A DNA stretch of 36,740 nucleotides from contig NZ_NCJT01000005.1 of NCBI RefSeq assembly GCF_002282565.1, forward strand, positions 1 to 36,740, given 5' to 3'. The DNA is from Hyphomonas sp. 34-62-18. Its GTDB lineage: Bacteria > Pseudomonadota > Alphaproteobacteria > Caulobacterales > Hyphomonadaceae. This document shows, in pieces, positions 1 through 7,498 of this stretch; the first letter of the stretch is position 1; each line of letters opens with the position of its first letter. Position numbers and translations under genes: made by a program. The notes below the pieces were generated by a model that did no database searches, was not told the origin of the DNA, and saw only the letters and a list, made by a program, of their open reading frames with translations.

Positions 1-158
1 ATGGTTTCCTTCCCTGTGTGGCTGTCTTTATACCTGTTTAGGCAGGGGCGGGCGGCTTGCAAATGGTGACGCCGCGCCAAGGATAATCCGTTCCAATAAG
101 CGACCCGGCGCGTCATTCCTCTTGCCGCAGGTTCAAACTGCCGTCACAAACCCATTCC

Positions 159-1070
159 ATGGATTGGGGTAAGCTCAGATCATTCCACGCCGCCGCCGAA
201 TCCGGCAGCCTCACCCTCGCGGGCGAGCGCCTTGGCATTTCCCAATCTGCTGTTTCACGCCAGATCGCCGCGCTTGAGGAACAGCTGGGGGTTTCGCTGT
301 TCCAGCGCCATGCGCGCGGGCTGGTGCTGACCGATAGCGGCCACACACTTTACCGCTCGACAATGGAGATGGCGTCTGCCGCCCAGTCGGCAAATACGGC
401 CCTGCGCGACCAGCAGGAAACGCCCCAGGGCGAGTTGATCGTTGCCGCGCCGGTGGCTTTCGGATCGATCTGGATGGTGCCACGGCTTGGCAATTTCGTT
501 CGCCGCCATCCTGACCTCCGGCTTGATCTGCGGCTGGATGACCAGTTCGAATATGACCTCCTGAAGCTGGAAGCCGAATGCGCGGTGCGCCTCTGGCCAG
601 CCGACAAGGCCGATCTCATCCAGCGCAAGCTCGGCACGCTGGGCACAAATCTCTATGCTTCGCCCGAATATCTGAAGACCTATGGCGTACCCAAGGAGCC
701 ACAGGACCTCGATAATCACCGGATCATCGCCTATGGCGACGAATCGACGCCTCTGTTCGAGATGGCCTTTGCCTGCCGGGTGGGGCGAGATGACGCGCCG
801 CCTCGTCCGGCGACACTGAAAGTGAACAATGTGTTCGCAATGCTCCGGGCCGTTGATGCCGGGCTGGGCATTGCCGATGTGCCGGACTATATGGCTGCTA
901 CGCTTCCACGCCTTATCCGTGTGTTGCCTGAAGTGACAGGCCCGACATTCGATCTTTACTTCATTTACCCAAGCGACCTGCGCCGATCAAAGCGCGTTGC
1001 GGCCTTCCGGGAGTTCCTGACGGCCGAAACAGAGCCGCTCCGGCGCGCGTCTATGCGTCAAGGTTCGTGA
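159..1070 (+). CDS. LysR-family transcriptional regulator, LsrB/VtlR-like
   Basis: A 303-aa DNA-binding regulator. The winged helix-turn-helix spans about residues 1-60 and carries the typical LysR segment GISQSAVSRQIAALEEQLGV followed by LFQRHARGL. The effector-binding domain covers about 90-290. The opening (MDWGKLRSFHAAAESGSLT) and later blocks (DLIQRKL, DLDNHRII, DVPDY) closely resemble the rhizobial LsrB / Brucella VtlR subgroup as I remember it, so this is a subgroup call rather than a generic LysR call. The ATG at 159 gives the conserved N-terminus, though no strong Shine-Dalgarno precedes it. A possible weak promoter is TTGCAA at 57-62 with GATAAT at 82-87, but the 19-bp spacer is long. 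The gene lies just upstream of a candidate small RNA gene (1152-1269). In rhizobia VtlR activates the neighbouring abcR RNA, so that RNA is a likely target here (inference). Confidence 0.9.
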   Translation: MDWGKLRSFHAAAESGSLTLAGERLGISQSAVSRQIAALEEQLGVSLFQRHARGLVLTDSGHTLYRSTMEMASAAQSANTALRDQQETPQGELIVAAPVAFGSIWMVPRLGNFVRRHPDLRLDLRLDDQFEYDLLKLEAECAVRLWPADKADLIQRKLGTLGTNLYASPEYLKTYGVPKEPQDLDNHRIIAYGDESTPLFEMAFACRVGRDDAPPRPATLKVNNVFAMLRAVDAGLGIADVPDYMAATLPRLIRVLPEVTGPTFDLYFIYPSDLRRSKRVAAFREFLTAETEPLRRASMRQGS

Positions 1071-1084
1071 ATTTCGCGTAACGC

Positions 1085-1119
1085 ATGCGGAATTGCATGA
1101 GTGGGATGCTGTGTCGCAT
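1085..1119 (+). promoter_or_regulatory. Two ATGC-N6-GCAT palindromes, candidate LysR operator
   Basis: Two perfect inverted repeats of the form ATGC-N6-GCAT lie at 1085-1098 and 1106-1119. Their centres are exactly 21 bp apart, two helical turns. The second ends one base before the -35 hexamer at 1121. Relative to a start near 1152-1155 the sites centre around -62 and -41, the usual recognition and activation positions for LysR regulators. The inner T and A are separated by 10 bases rather than the canonical 11, so binding by the adjacent LysR protein is inference. Confidence 0.5.
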
Positions 1120-1120
1120 G

Positions 1121-1148
1121 TTGCATTGCAGCGAAGATGCCCTATCTA
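1121..1148 (+). promoter_or_regulatory. Sigma70-like promoter for candidate sRNA
   Basis: The -35 is TTGCAT (1121-1126) and the -10 is TATCTA (1143-1148), with a 16-bp spacer. Both hexamers match the consensus reasonably. The predicted start lies close to 1152-1155, immediately before the first hairpin of the candidate RNA. Confidence 0.5.
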
Positions 1149-1151
1149 GGC

Positions 1152-1269
1152 GTTATGCCAAGGGTCCTGGGCATAACCCGATCATTCCTCCGATTGGGCG
1201 TTTCCTCCCCCCTTCAGGACCCCACTTTATGCCCGGCGCGTCTTCAGATGCTGCCGGGCTTTCTTTTTT
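1152..1269 (+). ncRNA. Candidate AbcR-like small regulatory RNA
   Basis: About 118 nt with no convincing ORF. In order: a perfect 8-bp stem GTTATGCC/GGCATAAC (1152-1159 with 1170-1177); a weak stem CGATC/GATTG that presents TTCCTCC (1185-1191) in its loop; a single-stranded pyrimidine run TTTCCTCCCCCCTT (1201-1214); and a strong terminator (1231-1269). CCUCC stretches are complementary to Shine-Dalgarno sequences, and unpaired CUCC-type motifs typify alphaproteobacterial trans-acting sRNAs such as AbcR (alpha-r15). Length, terminator, unpaired C-rich motifs and position beside a VtlR-like regulator all agree with AbcR. Primary-sequence homology cannot be judged here, so identity with AbcR is inference, while the existence of a transcription unit is better supported. 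Confidence 0.6.
1231..1269 (+). terminator. Rho-independent terminator of candidate sRNA
   Basis: The outer stem GCCCGGC (1231-1237) pairs with GCCGGGC (1253-1259). An inner stem GCGTC/GATGC with one G-T pair closes a small loop, leaving a single bulged T. The run TTTCTTTTTT follows (1260-1269). It lies 160 bp beyond the LysR stop, too far to be a simple end of that gene. Confidence 0.8.
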
Positions 1270-1341
1270 CCAGTCATTTCTGCCGGTTTGTAAGGTCTGA
1301 AAAGTCGGGAATCCGGATTTACAAAATTTACAAAACACACT

Positions 1342-3276
1342 TTACCGGAAAAAGCCACGTGCTAGGCGCCACACCAGAAAAATCACCAGGGCGATCGTGA
1401 AGATCATCGAGGCATAGAGCACGAACACCGAAAATTCGTTCCAGGGCTGGTCAAGGTTCCCCCCGGAAAGATCGAGGAAAGGCGGAATCCAGCTCAAACT
1501 CACCGACACATCATCATTCCGGCTGAGATCGCGCAGCTTGTCGGCCCACATCATCGCCAGCTGGAAGAAGCCGAACACGCCAAGCGCGCCCAGCAGGAGG
1601 CTCATCGAGGTCTCGTCCTTCTTGGCAAGCCGCGCCTCCCGGTCACGCGTCTGGCTTTCCATGTTCGATATGAGGCGTTCGATATAGTCATTCCGCCGGC
1701 CGATACCGCGCAGCTGGGTCATCTTCTCGAATACTTCGCTTTCGGTGTCATAGCGGAAGACGTTCATATAGCGGTCGCGGTAATAGTCGGCATATTGGCC
1801 GGTGCGGAATGCGTAAAAGGCTTCGGCGGCGCGCTTCAGCCGCCCTTTGTTGCCGAGGTCCTCAACTTCGTCGATGAGCTCAAAAGCTGAGGCTTCATAT
1901 TCCCGGGTCATGAACTCGTTATGCATCGAGACGACATGGATCATGAAGGCGTAGGGGCAGGTGCCGATATAGTCGTTGGCAGCCTCCAGGCTGCGGGCCT
2001 TTTCCACATAGGTGGTCAGCGCGCGGGGATTGGCGAAGCGGACGAATTTCCGTTCCGTCGCCTGCTCCTCGGTGGCAGGATAGATCGGATCGGTCGAATC
2101 CAGGATCTCTGAAGGGTCCTGGTTCATGAAGTCGATGATGTTCTGGTTGAAGCCGGCCATGAACAGGTATTGGAGGCAGTCCTGGCGGCGCCGGTCGTCC
2201 ATGGCGGGGCGCGTTGTGCGCGCAGCCTCAATCTGAGCGTCGGTGAACTGATCATAATCCGGCCGGTTGATCACCCAGTGCCAATAGTCCGGCCCCATAC
2301 GGATTTCCGGCACGTCCACCAGGCCGCGCGGATTGAGGCCATCTAGTTTCTGCTGATAGGGCAGGTAGCACTCCTCCTGCACCATCAGGGTCCGCGGTGG
2401 GGGCACACCTGTGGCCGGGTCCGGCTCTGGCAGAAGACGACGGAAGAAGGTGGCGTCCTCAAAAAAGAAGAGGAGGCGTGACACTGGCATCACCAGGCCT
2501 GGCACTTCAATAAAGGGCGCTTCGGCGACGAGGGCGTCAAATGTGGGTGGCAAGGGCGCGGCGCCGCGCTTTTCCTTCGCGGTTCCCCTTGGCAGTTTTC
2601 CGAACAGGTCTTCCGCGTCCAGATCGAAAGAGGCGCGCACATATTGCCAGAAACTGAGGTCTTCCCCGCGCGGGCTTTTCACGCGCAGCAGGTCCAGCGG
2701 GGCAATGCCGGTGCGATCATCCGTGGCGCGGAAGGGTGGGGCGCCTTGTGGGCGGGGCGCAGCCTCAAATTCCTTTGGGGCAGCGGCCTTTTGCAAAAGG
2801 GAGAGGAAATAAAACTCCCCTGGCGTGTGGTCATAATTGTAGCGGAAGGAGAGGTGATACCCGATGGCGCCATTCGCATGAGTATACCAGAAGCGCCGTA
2901 CCCGGAGGGTACGTGTCTTGCCAAGTCCCGGCGGGGTGGCGATGAAGCGGCGCCCTTCGGTAGACCATGCGATCTCGTCAGGGGCGGTGATCTCGATGAA
3001 CTCGCCATTCTGCGGGCAGAGCGTGTCGAGCAGGAAATCATCCACGGCGCCCAGGCGTTCGCGGTCAGCAATGTCGTTGAAAAGAGGCTCCACCGCGTCG
3101 CGAAGGCGTTTGCTGCCGCGATAGCCAGGCTGGAACTCCCGCAAGGTTTCCGGATCCAGGTGGCGCCCCAGCGTGGCGGTGGCCTGCTTTTCGCTGACAT
3201 AGAGCGAGAGGGTGAAGTAGACGGACTTGTCTTCACATTCCTCAAAGCCATGGCTGATGCCGGTTGTGTCGGTCAT
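1342..3276 (-). CDS. Protein of unknown function with two C-terminal membrane helices
   Basis: A 644-aa protein that I do not recognise. Residues 1 to about 570 look soluble, with no signal peptide. The C-terminus has a charged helical stretch (TRDREARLAKKDE), a first hydrophobic helix (SLLLGALGVFGFFQLAMMW), a short polar connector of about 35 residues, and a last helix (VLYASMIFTIALVIFLVW) ending in basic residues. A large cytosolic body joined by a helix to two terminal membrane spans recalls CorA-type proteins, but I see no GMN signature after the first span, so transport is not claimed. The start is supported by GGGGAG upstream. It follows the GNAT gene with a 41-bp gap on the same strand, so the two probably share a transcript. 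Confidence 0.8.
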   Translation of the reverse strand: MTDTTGISHGFEECEDKSVYFTLSLYVSEKQATATLGRHLDPETLREFQPGYRGSKRLRDAVEPLFNDIADRERLGAVDDFLLDTLCPQNGEFIEITAPDEIAWSTEGRRFIATPPGLGKTRTLRVRRFWYTHANGAIGYHLSFRYNYDHTPGEFYFLSLLQKAAAPKEFEAAPRPQGAPPFRATDDRTGIAPLDLLRVKSPRGEDLSFWQYVRASFDLDAEDLFGKLPRGTAKEKRGAAPLPPTFDALVAEAPFIEVPGLVMPVSRLLFFFEDATFFRRLLPEPDPATGVPPPRTLMVQEECYLPYQQKLDGLNPRGLVDVPEIRMGPDYWHWVINRPDYDQFTDAQIEAARTTRPAMDDRRRQDCLQYLFMAGFNQNIIDFMNQDPSEILDSTDPIYPATEEQATERKFVRFANPRALTTYVEKARSLEAANDYIGTCPYAFMIHVVSMHNEFMTREYEASAFELIDEVEDLGNKGRLKRAAEAFYAFRTGQYADYYRDRYMNVFRYDTESEVFEKMTQLRGIGRRNDYIERLISNMESQTRDREARLAKKDETSMSLLLGALGVFGFFQLAMMWADKLRDLSRNDDVSVSLSWIPPFLDLSGGNLDQPWNEFSVFVLYASMIFTIALVIFLVWRLARGFFR

Positions 3277-3317
3277 CCGGGGCTCCCCTTCAGTCTCGGT
3301 CGCCGGCCCCCCGCCGG

Positions 3318-4199
3318 CTAGCTTCGGTCCCGGCGCACCTGCGCGGCGGCTGTGAACACCTCATCAAATCCTGTCAGCGGAATGCGGTCGCTCCGCTGGC
3401 AGGCCGCGTCGAGTACGGCGAGCTGGGCAGCAGCCACAGGCGAGGTCGCCGGATCGCGCCCCTTCAAAACTGTCACCCCGAAGAAGCGCCGCATATGCGC
3501 CAGCACACGGCAGGCGGGCAGCGCTTCTGCCCCGCCAGACCCAAGGACACCCAGCAAGAGTTCATCCTCCGAGCCCTGATCGTCAGACAGCGGCGGCTGG
3601 CGGTATTCCATACCCAAAAGGCGCGCCCCGCGCCGCTCCCAGATCTTCAGCCGGTCAATCTGGTCGAGGCCAGCATGCTTGCTGTCGAGGGCGTAGTCTT
3701 CCGGACTCATCTTCACCGGATTGTTGATCTCAACGAAAATCAGCGGCGTGGGTATATCCCCCTCTGGCCAGGCAAAAGCCTCGCGCGCTTCCTCGCGGAC
3801 GAGGTGCATCAAAAGGCCAAACAGGCCGCGCCGGCGCTGGTTTGCATCCACGAATATGTAAGAGAGAGAGACGGTAGGATCTGTCCCGTCGCCTGCGAAG
3901 GCAATGAAATTGGCCGCGCCTAGAACCGGGCCATTGGCCCCTTCGGTCAGAAGGATCGCCATCTCCCGGTAAGGCCCGTACAGGGCTGAGAGGCGATCGT
4001 ATGCGTCGCCTTGATTGAGCGCGAGACAGGCGCGGAATCCTTCCAGATCCTCCTTCTCGTCAGGCAGGATAAAGGCTGCATTATAGGCTGAATAGAAGCG
4101 CAGCAGGTGGGGATCATCAGGCCGCGTGATGTAATGGGCAATCACGCCGCCTTCGAGGGCGTCGCTGCGCTCGCGTCCGGGCAGGGAAGTTATCGTCAT
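3318..4199 (-). CDS. GNAT-family N-acetyltransferase
   Basis: A 293-aa predicted acetyl-CoA-dependent acetyltransferase. The motif-A region appears as beta strand TVSLSYIFVDANQ followed by RRRGLFGLLMHLVREEA, the R-x-x-G-type pyrophosphate loop and helix, at about residues 130-155. The N-terminal half (YSAYNAAFILPDEKEDLEGF) and the region after the motif (PLIFVEINNPVKM) fit the longer GNAT variants of about 290 aa. The substrate cannot be told. It is the first gene of a probable two-gene unit with the downstream 644-aa membrane protein. No good Shine-Dalgarno precedes the ATG at 4199, so the start is the longest reasonable choice. Confidence 0.65.
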   Translation of the reverse strand: MTITSLPGRERSDALEGGVIAHYITRPDDPHLLRFYSAYNAAFILPDEKEDLEGFRACLALNQGDAYDRLSALYGPYREMAILLTEGANGPVLGAANFIAFAGDGTDPTVSLSYIFVDANQRRRGLFGLLMHLVREEAREAFAWPEGDIPTPLIFVEINNPVKMSPEDYALDSKHAGLDQIDRLKIWERRGARLLGMEYRQPPLSDDQGSEDELLLGVLGSGGAEALPACRVLAHMRRFFGVTVLKGRDPATSPVAAAQLAVLDAACQRSDRIPLTGFDEVFTAAAQVRRDRS

Positions 4200-4327
4200 G
4201 CGGTCTGAGTGGTCGCATGTCGGTGGTTTCTGTCAACGGGATTCTCGTTGGCTGTCCCGCTGCAAGGGCTCGACGCAGGCAGCCGGATCGGGAATGCTGA
4301 CGGAGAGAAAATAACCGGAGGAACCCC

Positions 4328-5284
4328 ATGTCGTCTCGTCACCTTGTTGATCCTGAACTGCTGCCCTTTCTGGAGAGCTTTCCGACGATCAACATCACCG
4401 CAGACATTCTGCCGGCAGTGCGCGCGGCGGGGTGGGGCGAGGTGCCACCATTGCCTGAGACGGTCATGATGGAAGAGCGGTACATTCCCGGCCCGGCCGG
4501 CGGCCCCGATGTGCGCGTGAAACTCTATCGCAAGAAGGGCGGCGCCAAGGGCCCGCGCCCCGCGATCCTTCACCTGCACGGTGGAGGCTACATCTCAGGG
4601 AGCCCGGACTCCATGGCGCCGCAATGCGCGCTTTGGGCAGACCTGTTCGATGTGGTGGTGGTTGGTCCGGCCTATCGCCTTGCGCCGGAGACAAGTTATC
4701 CCGGCAATGTGGAAGATGCCTATGCCGTAACAGCCTGGATGAACCGGGAGGCGGATGCTCTGGGTATCGACACCGCCCGGATTGCGGTCACCGGGGAAAG
4801 CGCCGGTGGCGGCCTGTCTGCCGCGCTTGCCCTCCTGGTGCGGGACAGGGGCGAATACCGCTTCTGCCATCAGCAGCTGATCTTCCCGATGCTGGATGAT
4901 CGAACCGCTGTGCGGGCGGATCTCTCACCTATGTATGGCGAGTTCATCTGGACCAACGCGTCTAACTATTTCGGTTGGGCTTCGCTACTCGGCAAGCCGC
5001 CGGGCGGCGCGGATGTTTCGCCCTATGCTGCAGCGGCGCGCGCGGACAGCCTGGCGGGCTTGCCGCCTACCTTCATGTCTACCGGCGCGCTCGATCTCTT
5101 CACGGAGGAAAATCTGGAATACGCCCGGCGCCTGATGGCGGAAGGCGTGCCAGTGGAGCTGCACGTTTATCCGGGCGCCCCACACGCCTATATGCGCGAC
5201 ATGCGCGCCAAAGTGTCCCGCACCTACATGCGCGACGCACTGGCAGGTATGGCGCGGGGGCTGGGTGTGGCGTTTGAGGGCTAG
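4328..5284 (+). CDS. Alpha/beta hydrolase fold-3 esterase (HSL family)
   Basis: A 318-aa carboxylesterase/lipase of the hormone-sensitive-lipase family. The oxyanion-hole motif HGGG is at residues 84-87. The nucleophile elbow GESAGG places the catalytic serine at 158, with Asp256 (GALDLF) and His286 (APHAYM) as the rest of the triad. All are intact and spaced as expected. There is no signal peptide, so the enzyme should be cytoplasmic and act on short acyl esters; the physiological substrate is unknown. The start at 4328 has GGAGG about 6 bases upstream. The gene is divergent from the GNAT gene, with 128 bp between the starts. Confidence 0.88.
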   Translation: MSSRHLVDPELLPFLESFPTINITADILPAVRAAGWGEVPPLPETVMMEERYIPGPAGGPDVRVKLYRKKGGAKGPRPAILHLHGGGYISGSPDSMAPQCALWADLFDVVVVGPAYRLAPETSYPGNVEDAYAVTAWMNREADALGIDTARIAVTGESAGGGLSAALALLVRDRGEYRFCHQQLIFPMLDDRTAVRADLSPMYGEFIWTNASNYFGWASLLGKPPGGADVSPYAAAARADSLAGLPPTFMSTGALDLFTEENLEYARRLMAEGVPVELHVYPGAPHAYMRDMRAKVSRTYMRDALAGMARGLGVAFEG

Positions 5285-5353
5285 GGGCCCATTGCGCGCT
5301 GGGTGGGCTTCGCCATGGTTCAATTGGATTGATTCTGCGCAAGACGAACTGGG

Positions 5354-6061
5354 TCAGAGTCCTGCGCCGGCGCTCGCCAGATAGTGCTGTTCGGCTTCGG
5401 GGCTGGCGAAGAAGAACTGCACGTCGGTCACCTTCGCTTCATAGCGGCGGGTGATACGCTTGAAGGCGGCGCGCGCTTCCAGGTCGATGCTGAAGCCCGA
5501 CACATAAGAGAAGCCCCAGCGCGGCTCGGTGCTGAGGATGTAGGACTGGTTGTAGCGGGTGAGCTTCCCGCCGCTCGGTCCATTCACCGCTTTGGGCAGC
5601 GTGTAGTCGATCTGCAGGAACCGTTCGCCCACTGGATCGAGCAGGGCGATGGCCTGCAGACGCTCGGCCGCCCAGCGATCAAACTCGTTATCATTGTAAT
5701 TGGGATGGTGGCGGAAGCCGACGCGCCAGGCATGGCCGGTGGTCTCTACCTGCACTGTCTGGCCAAGGCAGGCGCGCAGATCGTCCGGGAAGAGGCGCCC
5801 ATCGGGGGCCGGCTCGCTCGCCCAGTTGGCGGCGACCGCATCGAGTTCCTCGTCCTGTCCCTGGCGGGAGACAAGCTGCCAGCGCTCGGCTTTCGGCAGG
5901 CGGGGGTCAAAGCTGTAGACATGGCGGGCATCTTGCGAGCGCAGCTCCACCGTGAAGGCCGCGCGGAAGGTTTCCGGCGCTTCGGTAGCGGCCAGCGCGG
6001 CATGCATGGGCCCCGTGCCCGTTGTCATCGTCAGAGACGCAAGGATTACCTGCAGGATCAT
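5354..6061 (-). CDS. Exported protein of unknown function
   Basis: A 235-aa protein with a likely Sec signal (MILQVILASLTMTTGTGPM, then AALA before ATEAPE). The mature part is rich in aromatic and charged residues with alternating beta-like segments (FRAAFTVELR, RWGFSYVSGFSIDL, AKVTDVQFFFAS) and has one cysteine (DLRACLG). I recognise no family. An in-frame TTG at 6088 would add nine residues; ATG 6061 is preferred because it starts directly at the signal peptide. The coding strand and spacing (165 bp to the next gene) do not tie it clearly to an operon. Confidence 0.7.
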   Translation of the reverse strand: MILQVILASLTMTTGTGPMHAALAATEAPETFRAAFTVELRSQDARHVYSFDPRLPKAERWQLVSRQGQDEELDAVAANWASEPAPDGRLFPDDLRACLGQTVQVETTGHAWRVGFRHHPNYNDNEFDRWAAERLQAIALLDPVGERFLQIDYTLPKAVNGPSGGKLTRYNQSYILSTEPRWGFSYVSGFSIDLEARAAFKRITRRYEAKVTDVQFFFASPEAEQHYLASAGAGL

Positions 6062-6226
6062 CCGTCCACCCGTCGCATTCGGCGCCAACTCATCCGGAGT
6101 GATTGCGGCAACTTCACGGCAGGAAACTCCTGCCGCGCGTTTCCCTCAATTGTCAGCGTCCGGAAGCCTAAGCCTTGCCCACCGAACATTTACGGGAGTT
6201 GAACAGAAGGCAACAAAGGCCCGCTT

Positions 6227-7498
6227 TTAATGTTTGTAGGCCAGCGGGCGTTCGCTCGTATCGAGGCTCAGATACCGGTCGCGCAGCTTGGTCTGGCGGG
6301 ATTCCATCGGCTCGCTCACCCCGTCGATGAAGACAGCAGTGGGCGCCGAAGTGATCTCCAGCGGGTCGCCGTCCCAGGCCACCACATCCGCGCAGGCGCC
6401 GGGAGCCAGCACGCCGAGGCCGCTCATGCCAAAGATTTCGGCCGGCACGGTGGTCAGCGCTTTCATGGCCGTGTCGAAGGGCAGGCCATTGGCGACGGCA
6501 TTTCCGGCAATCTGCGTGGCGAGGCGCGCCTGATGGCTGCTGTCATCCAGGTTGACGATGGCGACCGGAACCCCGGCCTTGGCCAGTCTGGCGGCGTTCT
6601 CGCTGGTGGCGGCCAGCTGGGAAAAGCTCGCCGGCAGGTTCGAGAACGCGTCGAGGATGACCGGGATCTTCATCGCCGCCAGCCGGTCTGCCACGCGCCA
6701 GCCTTCATCAGCGCCGACGATGGCAATCTTCAGCATCGGGTTTTCCTGTTTGAAATCTATGATGGCTTCCAGGTCGCTCGTTCGGCGGGCATCGATCAGG
6801 ATCAGCTGCTCGCCCTTCACCGCCGGCATGAAGGCCTGCGCGTCCATCCGGGTCAGCACGTTGCCGTCATTATGCGTCATGTAGCGGGCCGTGAAGAAGC
6901 GCACATCGTCAAACGCGCCGCGCAGCGCGGCCCAGGCGGCAGGCCGCGAACCGCCCGAAAGCGAGGCGCCGCGCTCGCCCAGTACGATGAAGGCAAAGGC
7001 GCGCTCCTTGAAGACGCTACCGGGCAGGCCGCTGGTATCCGCCAGGAAGCCCTGACCGGCGAAGAGTTTCGCGCGCGCATCCGGCGCCACGGCAATCCGC
7101 GTGAAGCCTTCAAGGCGTGTCACGGCAATCGGGGTCGCATCCGGGTTAAACCCGTCGGCCGCGTTCAGCGCAGCGGAGAAGGGTGAGCCACTCGCGCCCG
7201 TATCATTGGCAGATTGCTCCCCGGGCACTTCAGTAATGCCCGTGCGGGAAAAGGCGGAGATGAGGCCCGGCGTCACCCATTTGGCTTTCACCTGCGGCAT
7301 ACCCGCAGGGGCAGCGCCTGTGCCCACCGAAACAATCGTGCCTTCGTCAATCACGACGACGCCATTGGTCAGCGTGCCCTGCGCGGTGCCGGTCCAGACC
7401 TTTTCGCCAAGGATGGCAACCGGCTCAGCAGCGGCGGCAGGGGCAAGGGAGAGGCCGGCAAGGCCAAGGGCCAGGGACGAGATCAGGGAACGGATCAT
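6227..7498 (-). CDS. Exported amidohydrolase-like protein, metal site degenerate
   Basis: A 423-aa protein with a clear Sec signal (MIRSLISSLALGLAGLSLAP, then AAAAEP). It has the amidohydrolase layout: N-terminal beta-sandwich piece, TIM-barrel body, and the C-terminal block GLGVLAPGACADVVAWDGDPL typical of the family. After WVTPGLI, where relatives have an HxH metal-binding pair, it reads SAFSRTG, so both histidines are missing. The barrel is also poor in later His ligands. It is therefore probably not an active metal-dependent hydrolase and may be a structural partner of the intact paralogue encoded just upstream, whose stop overlaps its start by 4 bp (ATGA), indicating translational coupling. 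Confidence 0.85.
   Translation of the reverse strand: MIRSLISSLALGLAGLSLAPAAAAEPVAILGEKVWTGTAQGTLTNGVVVIDEGTIVSVGTGAAPAGMPQVKAKWVTPGLISAFSRTGITEVPGEQSANDTGASGSPFSAALNAADGFNPDATPIAVTRLEGFTRIAVAPDARAKLFAGQGFLADTSGLPGSVFKERAFAFIVLGERGASLSGGSRPAAWAALRGAFDDVRFFTARYMTHNDGNVLTRMDAQAFMPAVKGEQLILIDARRTSDLEAIIDFKQENPMLKIAIVGADEGWRVADRLAAMKIPVILDAFSNLPASFSQLAATSENAARLAKAGVPVAIVNLDDSSHQARLATQIAGNAVANGLPFDTAMKALTTVPAEIFGMSGLGVLAPGACADVVAWDGDPLEITSAPTAVFIDGVSEPMESRQTKLRDRYLSLDTSERPLAYKH

Noticed and set aside
1085..1400. Two short open frames (71 and 99 aa) covering the sRNA region
   Set aside because: They have no ribosome site, run through the strong terminator at 1231-1269 or overlap the convergent 644-aa gene, and the translated sequence is low in protein-like features.
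4234..4250. CAACG-N7-CGTTG inverted repeat between the GNAT and esterase genes
   Set aside because: Short arms in a GC-rich divergent spacer; could be chance and has no second copy nearby.
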